The notes beneath the pieces are model-generated. The model was not told the origin of the DNA and searched no databases. It worked only from the letters and a program-made list of their open reading frames with translations. A program made the position numbers and the translations under genes. Below, in pieces: positions 58,733 to 64,000 of a stretch of 64,000 nucleotides of DNA. The number at the start of each line of letters is the position of its first letter. Position 1 is the stretch's first letter. The stretch is from an uncultured Acidimicrobiales bacterium (GTDB lineage Bacteria; Actinomycetota; Acidimicrobiia; Acidimicrobiales; Aldehydirespiratoraceae): positions 1 to 64,000 of the forward strand of contig CATOTC010000006.1 in assembly GCA_951812975.1 (NCBI GenBank). The letters are read 5' to 3'.

Positions 58733-59938
58733 GTGCCGCGGGTGCCTGAACTACCGGAATTCGCATTGTCGGCCGACGCCCCGCCGACGGTCGGAAAGAT
58801 CGGCGACCTTGCCGCCGAAGCAGGCATTGGACGTGTCCACATGCTGGCTTGGCGCGACCTCGCCGACGTGGAGGCGGGCGGTTCAGAGATCCATGCTTCC
58901 ACGGTGGCCTCGCTGTGGGCACAGGCCGGCGTGGAGGTCACGATCCGAACCTCGTATGCGCAGGGTTCGCCGCCTGAAACGACGCGTGACGGTTACCGGG
59001 TCATCCGCAGAGCAGGCCGATATCTGGTGTTTCCGCGGGCCGCGTTCGCTGAGGCGACGGGTCGTCACGGCCCCCGCGATGCGCTGGTCGAGATCTGGAA
59101 CGGGGTGCCCTTCTTCTCACCTGTCTGGGCGCGGGGCCCACGCGTCACCTGGTTGCACCATGTGCACACCGAGATGTGGCCGCTGGTGCTCACCCCTCGG
59201 CTGGCCCGTATAGGACAGTTCCTCGAGAGCCGATTGGCTCCACCGTTCTACCGTCGAACGGCGGTGGTAACGCTCAGCGAGTCGAGCAAGGCGATGTTGC
59301 TCCAACGGTTGGGGTTTCGAGACGAGAATGTGCATGTCGTGGTGCCCGGGATCTCACCGATGTTCTCGGGGGTCGGCGAGAAGTCTGAATCGCCGACTGT
59401 GTTGGCGGTTGGTCGCCTGATGCCTCCCAAGGCTTTCGATGAGCTGATCGAGGCGATGGTTCGGGTCCGTGAGGTTGTTCCTGCGACTCTGACGATCGTC
59501 GGTGAGGGCTACGCCCGGGATGCTCTTGAGAACCAGATCTCACGCCTGGGAGCCGAGCAGTGGTGTCAGCTGTCGGGTCGAGTCGACGATCAGACGCTGG
59601 TCGGGCTCTACCGATCCTCATGGGTTGTGGCGGCCACCTCGAAGAGCGAAGGCTGGGGCATGACCCTGACGGAGGCCGCAGCATGTGGCACTCCCGCTGT
59701 TGCAACGAGGATCGCCGGCCACTGCGATGCCGTGTCCCACGGCGTCACGGGCCTGCTGGTTGATTCCCCGAACGGTCTCGTCGAGGCGCTGGTGAGTGTA
59801 TTGAGCAACCCGGAGCTGCGCGACCGCATGGCCGAGGCGGCCCGCCGACGAGCACTCGGGTTCACCTGGGAGCGCACCGCCTACGACACGATGGCGGTGC
59901 TCGCCTCGGTTGCTCGACGCACCCGCCATGGGTCCTAG
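58733..59938 (+). CDS. GT4-family glycosyltransferase
   Basis: 401 residues. GT-B fold: the N-terminal domain begins VHMLAWRDLADVEAGGSEIHASTVASLWAQAGVEVTI, and the C-terminal nucleotide-sugar domain has VLAVGRLMPPKAFDELIEAM, ATLTIVGEGYARDALE, and SKSEGWGMTLTEAAACGTPAVATRIAGHCDAV, with the E-x7-E GT4 motif (EGWG...EAAA). Retaining transferase; the sugar is unknown. The GTG start follows a TAACAT box. Its last codons overlap the AftD start by 11 bases. Confidence 0.9.
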   Translation: MPRVPELPEFALSADAPPTVGKIGDLAAEAGIGRVHMLAWRDLADVEAGGSEIHASTVASLWAQAGVEVTIRTSYAQGSPPETTRDGYRVIRRAGRYLVFPRAAFAEATGRHGPRDALVEIWNGVPFFSPVWARGPRVTWLHHVHTEMWPLVLTPRLARIGQFLESRLAPPFYRRTAVVTLSESSKAMLLQRLGFRDENVHVVVPGISPMFSGVGEKSESPTVLAVGRLMPPKAFDELIEAMVRVREVVPATLTIVGEGYARDALENQISRLGAEQWCQLSGRVDDQTLVGLYRSSWVVAATSKSEGWGMTLTEAAACGTPAVATRIAGHCDAVSHGVTGLLVDSPNGLVEALVSVLSNPELRDRMAEAARRRALGFTWERTAYDTMAVLASVARRTRHGS

Positions 59939-62900
59939 CCGGCTGAATCGCCGACTGGGCCGCGCGGCCCCACTGACCGTTGCCGCGATCGTTGCCTACC
60001 TGCCGCTGATCTTCTCGAGCCCCGGCAAGGTTGGCGCCGACACCAAGACCTACCTGTATCTCGACCCGTCACGCCTGTTGGCCGAAGCGTCGTCCCTGTG
60101 GGACAGCGATGTGGCCCTGGGGACTGTGACGCACCAGACGATCGGCTACCTGTGGCCGATGGGCCCGTTCTATTGGTTGGCCGAGACGCTGGGAAGCCCG
60201 GACTGGTTGGCTCAGCGCCTCTGGCTCGGTTCGATCCTGATCGCGGCTGCCGCGGGAGTCCGTTATCTGCTCAAGACGCTCGACTGGCGCGGTGGCGGTC
60301 TGCTGGTGGCGATGCTTGCCTACGAACTCAGTCCGTACGTTCTGCACTATTCGGCTCGCATCTCGGTAGTGCTGCTGCCGTGGGCCGCTCTGCCCTGGAT
60401 GATCGCCCTCACCATCCGAGCGGCTCGTCATGGGGGTTGGCGCTATCCCGCCTGGTTCGCGCTGGTGGTGGTCACGGTCGGTTCGGTGAACGCCACCGCT
60501 CTGGTGCTGGTGGGGTTGGCCCCGGTGCTCTGGCTTGTTCACGCCGCTGGAATCGAACGTTCCATCAGCGCCTCTGAGGCGGTGGGGGCTGCGTTGAGGA
60601 TCGCCGTGACCTCGGTTGGTGTGTCGCTGTGGTGGATCGCTGGCCTGGCGCTTCAGGGCGCCTACAGCCTGCCAGTGACCCGTTACACCGAGACCTACGA
60701 GGTGGTTGCGGATGCCGCGACGGGTCCCGAGGTGTTTCGGGGGCTCGGTTATTGGTTCTTCTACGGCAACGACAAGTTCGGTCAGTGGATCGAGCCGAGC
60801 GTCGAGTACACCCAGGGGGTCTGGCTCCATTTCTTGAGCTTCGGGCTGGTCGTGTTCGCGCTGTTGGGAGCGGCACTGATCCGTTGGCGGCATCGTTCCT
60901 ATTTCGTGCTGCTGGTCGTGGTCGGCGGGCTCGCAGCGATCGCTTCGCATCCCTTCGACAGACCGAGCGCCCTGGGTTCGGTGTTCAAGGCGTTCACAGA
61001 GACCGACGCGGGTCTGGCCCTGCGTTCTACGCCCCGGGCGTTGCCGATGCTGGTCTTGGCGGTGGCTGTCTTCTTGGGGATGATCGCCAACGCGGTGCAG
61101 CGGCGCTGGCCGAGCCCGGGACGGTTTCTAGCGGTTCTGATCTGCGTCGCAGTGGTGCTCAACAATCCGGCGATGTGGCGGATCCGCATGATTGAAGAGC
61201 ACCTGCATCGTGATGAAGCCATCCCCGAGTACTGGATCGAGGCGATCGCGAGTCTCGACGACTCTGGCCGCACCGGCCGGGTGATGGAGGTTCCGGGGTC
61301 GGACTTTGCGTCTTATCGCTGGGGCAACACTGTTGACCCGATCACGCCCGGACTGCTGGATCGCGGTTATGTGGCCAGGGAGTTGGTCCCGTTCGGTTCT
61401 GCGCAGTCAGCCGCGCTGTTGACAGCGTTCGATCGCCGCTTCCAGGAGGACTCCCTCGACCTCGATTCGGTGGTGCCGGTTGCCGAGTTGATGTCGGTTG
61501 ACGATTTGGTGCATCGCGGTGACCTGAGTTTCGAACGCTTCCGCACTCCCCGACCGGTGGCGTTGGCGGACCAGTTGGCCCGCGCGCCGGACCTGGGGCC
61601 CGGTGTCGGCTTCGGCGACCCGATTCCGAACGTGGCCGGCCCCGAACAGACGCTGCGCGACGAAGTGTTCCTCAGCACCGATCCGACATTGGCCGATCCC
61701 GCGCCGGTGACGGTCCATCAGGTCCCGAATGCTCTTGAGGTCGTCCGGCTGCGCCCGCTGGCGGGTTCAACGGTGATCGTCGGTGACGCCGAAGGCATCG
61801 TCGATGTTGCCGGTGCCGAGTTGTTGGATCTGAGCAGGCCGATCTGGTTCGCCGCGGACCTTGTTGCCAACGACGACCTGCGTTCGGCGGTTCTGGCCGA
61901 GCCGAGCCACATTGTCATAACCGACACGAATGCCCGCAGGGCCCGGCGCTGGGGAACTCTGCGGGAGAACGTTGGAGCGGTCGAACGGGCGGGAGAGGTT
62001 CCGCTGGTGGACGACCCGACCGACAATCGTCTGGAGATGTTCGTTGAACTCGATCGACGCAGCGACCTCGATGCCGACGACAGCCGGACCGTGGCCGTGC
62101 AGCAGGGCCACTTCACGGTTCAAGCCAGCGCCTACGGCAACCCGGTCACCTACACCAACGATGATCGGGCCTTCTATGCCGTTGACGGCGACCTGGACAC
62201 CGCCTGGGTCGTGGCCGCGTTCGCGGAGGCCCGCGGTGAGTTTCTGGTATTCGAATTCAAGTCCGAAACACCTGTCTCGGAGTTGACCTTCGTGCAACCG
62301 CTCGGAGATGCCAACCGCCGTATCACCGAGGTGGAGATCAGAGCTGACGGACCTGCAGTAGAGGACCCAGTGCTGGGCCGCTTCGCGTTGGGGCCTCAAA
62401 GCCATGACGCAGGCGGCCAGACCGTTGAGTTCGCGGCTGTGACAGCATCGGAGGTGACCGTGGAGATCACCGATCTTGACCTGGGCGTGTTCGCTACATA
62501 TCCCGGAGTGTCGCCGGTGGGCTTCGCCGAGGTGCTGATCGGCGGATCACGCCAACCGCTGTATGAGACGATTCGCACACCGGTCGCCCTGGTCGAGGCC
62601 TTGGGAACGGGCCTCGACGATCACGAGTTGTCGGTGGTGTTGACTCGGGAGCGCTCGAATCCCGCGGAACCCGTGCGCAACGATCCCGAACCGGAGATGC
62701 ACCGCTGGGTGCCGATTCCGGCGGGACGCAGCTTCGAGGTCTCCGGCGCGGTGAGGCTCTCGGCGGCTGCCCCGGAATCTCAGATCGATGGGCTCCTGGG
62801 TCGAACCGGGACCCCTTCAGGGTTGGAAATGACCGCGCGTTCCAGCGGCCGACTTCCCGGTGACCTGCACAGCGCCGCCTCGTTCGCCTTCGACGGCGAC

Positions 62901-64000
62901 CCGAATACGGCATGGACCGGAGTGCTCGGGCCTCAGGCGGACCAGTGGCTCCAACTCGACATCGCGGAACCGGTTCATGTCGAGAATCTTGTGGTGGATG
63001 TCGTGGCTGACGACTTCCATTCACTGCCGCGCCGAATCCTGGTGTTCACTGAAGGTGAGGTGGCTGGTGAGATCGTGCTTGACGGCGGTCTCCGCTCCGG
63101 CGCCAGGGGGGAGACCCTCTCGCTGGTTCACCGGCTCGACAGCATGGTTTCGTCTCTGATGCTGGTGGCGGCCGATGTCGATGAGCGCATGACCCGGGAC
63201 TGGTACTCCAATGCAGCCGTGGCCATGCCGATCTCGATAGCGGAGGTCGAACTCGGTGTCGGTGTCCATTTCAGTGAAGCGTCCGACATCGACACGGGCT
63301 GCGTCGAGCTGCTGGCTGTGAACGGGACTGCAGTCACCGCACGCGTGTCAGGGTCCGCGCAGGACGCCCTGGCCCGCCGGGAGCTGTCGCTGTCGGGCTG
63401 TGGTGAGACGGTCTCGGCTGCTGACGGGCTCAGGATCGAGACGCGGTCAAGGCCGGCTGGATTCGACCTTGACCAGCTCGTACTGCGCAGTCCCCGCGCC
63501 ATTGAAGCTCCACCGTTGATGCCTTCGGTTGAAGTGCTGAGCCATGATGACACGTCCTACTCCCTGAGAGTGCCGGCAACCGATGACGACGCATGGCTGG
63601 TGCTCGGGCAGAGTCACAACGACGGCTGGTCGGCGAGGGTCGACGGGGTCGATTTGGGAGATCCCGTGTTGATTGACGGGTTCGCCAACGGCTGGCGCCT
63701 CCGGGCGGGCGATGAACGCTCAGTCGAGCTGCGATGGACCCCTCAGAGACTGGTTGAGTGGGCTCTGTGGACGAGTCTTTTGGCTGTCGTTGTAGTCCTC
63801 TGGCTGGCCCTTCGTGGTTCTGTGCAACCGGACATGTCGCTCGTCCGACGTCGTGACGGTCCCGAACTTCCGGTTCTCGATCCCATCGTCGGGTTCTCAA
63901 CGAAGGGCAGGACTCCGTCTGCAGGTTCGGCTCGGCTGATCGCCGGCGGTGCGTTGTCGGCGTTAGGATTCGCGCTGCTCAACCTTCCGCAGTGGCATCT
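59928..64000 (+). CDS. aftD: AftD-type alpha-(1->3)-arabinofuranosyltransferase (3' partial)
   Basis: At least 1357 residues, running off the window. N-terminal membrane part with several helices begins PLTVAAIVAYLPLIFSSPGKVGADTKTYLYLDPSRLL, the hallmark DTKTYLYLDP of the AftD/DUF3367 family of GT-C arabinosyltransferases, including an Asp after GKVGA. Periplasmic regions contain two F5/8 type C (discoidin-like) domains, near residues 730-820 (TNDDRAFYAVDGDLDTAWVVAAF) and 970-1060 (AASFAFDGDPNTAWTGVLGPQADQWLQLDI), then a further membrane segment near 1285. It probably adds arabinofuranose from decaprenyl phosphate to a wall polymer. ATG 59928 overlaps the GT4 gene. Confidence 0.88.
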   Translation, partial: MGPSRLNRRLGRAAPLTVAAIVAYLPLIFSSPGKVGADTKTYLYLDPSRLLAEASSLWDSDVALGTVTHQTIGYLWPMGPFYWLAETLGSPDWLAQRLWLGSILIAAAAGVRYLLKTLDWRGGGLLVAMLAYELSPYVLHYSARISVVLLPWAALPWMIALTIRAARHGGWRYPAWFALVVVTVGSVNATALVLVGLAPVLWLVHAAGIERSISASEAVGAALRIAVTSVGVSLWWIAGLALQGAYSLPVTRYTETYEVVADAATGPEVFRGLGYWFFYGNDKFGQWIEPSVEYTQGVWLHFLSFGLVVFALLGAALIRWRHRSYFVLLVVVGGLAAIASHPFDRPSALGSVFKAFTETDAGLALRSTPRALPMLVLAVAVFLGMIANAVQRRWPSPGRFLAVLICVAVVLNNPAMWRIRMIEEHLHRDEAIPEYWIEAIASLDDSGRTGRVMEVPGSDFASYRWGNTVDPITPGLLDRGYVARELVPFGSAQSAALLTAFDRRFQEDSLDLDSVVPVAELMSVDDLVHRGDLSFERFRTPRPVALADQLARAPDLGPGVGFGDPIPNVAGPEQTLRDEVFLSTDPTLADPAPVTVHQVPNALEVVRLRPLAGSTVIVGDAEGIVDVAGAELLDLSRPIWFAADLVANDDLRSAVLAEPSHIVITDTNARRARRWGTLRENVGAVERAGEVPLVDDPTDNRLEMFVELDRRSDLDADDSRTVAVQQGHFTVQASAYGNPVTYTNDDRAFYAVDGDLDTAWVVAAFAEARGEFLVFEFKSETPVSELTFVQPLGDANRRITEVEIRADGPAVEDPVLGRFALGPQSHDAGGQTVEFAAVTASEVTVEITDLDLGVFATYPGVSPVGFAEVLIGGSRQPLYETIRTPVALVEALGTGLDDHELSVVLTRERSNPAEPVRNDPEPEMHRWVPIPAGRSFEVSGAVRLSAAAPESQIDGLLGRTGTPSGLEMTARSSGRLPGDLHSAASFAFDGDPNTAWTGVLGPQADQWLQLDIAEPVHVENLVVDVVADDFHSLPRRILVFTEGEVAGEIVLDGGLRSGARGETLSLVHRLDSMVSSLMLVAADVDERMTRDWYSNAAVAMPISIAEVELGVGVHFSEASDIDTGCVELLAVNGTAVTARVSGSAQDALARRELSLSGCGETVSAADGLRIETRSRPAGFDLDQLVLRSPRAIEAPPLMPSVEVLSHDDTSYSLRVPATDDDAWLVLGQSHNDGWSARVDGVDLGDPVLIDGFANGWRLRAGDERSVELRWTPQRLVEWALWTSLLAVVVVLWLALRGSVQPDMSLVRRRDGPELPVLDPIVGFSTKGRTPSAGSARLIAGGALSALGFALLNLPQWH

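Noticed and set aside
1-64000. tRNA or rRNA genes, insertion sequences, prophage or attachment sites
   Set aside because: No tRNA clover-leaf with a GTTCGA-type T arm, rRNA segment, transposase, integrase or flanking duplication was recognised by eye.

Overview
The window is a dense, GC-rich actinobacterial chromosome segment with about 67 protein genes, no recognisable RNA genes and no mobile elements. A full Pup-proteasome locus (arc, dop, pup, prcB, prcA, pafA, pafB, pafC), FbiC for cofactor F420, an AftD-type arabinosyltransferase, and DUF3151, DUF4193 and DUF2510 proteins all point to Actinomycetota. The mixture suggests the class Acidimicrobiia, but that placement is inference. Nothing here looks recently acquired.

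Layout. 1-9.9 kb: a partial ABM protein, trpF-trpB-trpA, a flavin disulfide reductase, a HAD nucleotidase with two SDR paralogues, a PaaI-like thioesterase, a 3-hydroxyisobutyrate dehydrogenase-family protein, AlgH/YqgE and a SET-domain protein. 10-20.3 kb: a basic repeat-bearing protein with an enoyl-CoA hydratase; a leftward set (M20 hydrolase, tandem ThyX-like protein, acidic DUF4193 protein, helical protein, GNAT); the Tat cluster (tatA, tatC and a diacylglycerol-kinase remnant); a glycerophosphodiesterase; signal peptidase I. 20.3-31.1 kb: the Pup-proteasome locus, all on the minus strand, with glutamate dehydrogenase and alanine racemase between arc and dop. 31-36.4 kb: ferredoxin, trmI with three small genes, a LON-domain protein, a PBP4-like protein without catalytic motifs, a TetR regulator. 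36.4-46 kb: transketolase-transaldolase, a large SNF2 ATPase with a structured leader, fbiC. 46-55.3 kb: a cysteine-rich protein coupled to a ClC channel, RNase D, a DUF2510 membrane protein, mobA-DUF3151, pyruvate kinase, a second glycerophosphodiesterase. 55.3-64 kb: a cell-surface glycan locus (FAD oxidoreductase, three glycosyltransferases, and AftD running off the end).

The main functional unit is the Pup system. Pup is deamidated by Dop, ligated by PafA, its conjugates are unfolded by Arc and degraded by PrcA/PrcB; PafB/PafC are linked WYL regulators. Many cistrons overlap by ATGA or GTGA, implying translational coupling.

A recurrent signal is a TAnnnT box 6-8 bases before the start codon of first genes in transcription units, as expected of leaderless mRNAs. 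It occurs more than twenty times and was used here to correct several starts. Other unexplained structure includes a possible cysteine minileader ahead of the SNF2 gene, a two-copy intergenic repeat, and tandem repeats placed between convergent stop codons. No clear U-tract terminators, tRNAs, CRISPR arrays or insertion sequences were seen.
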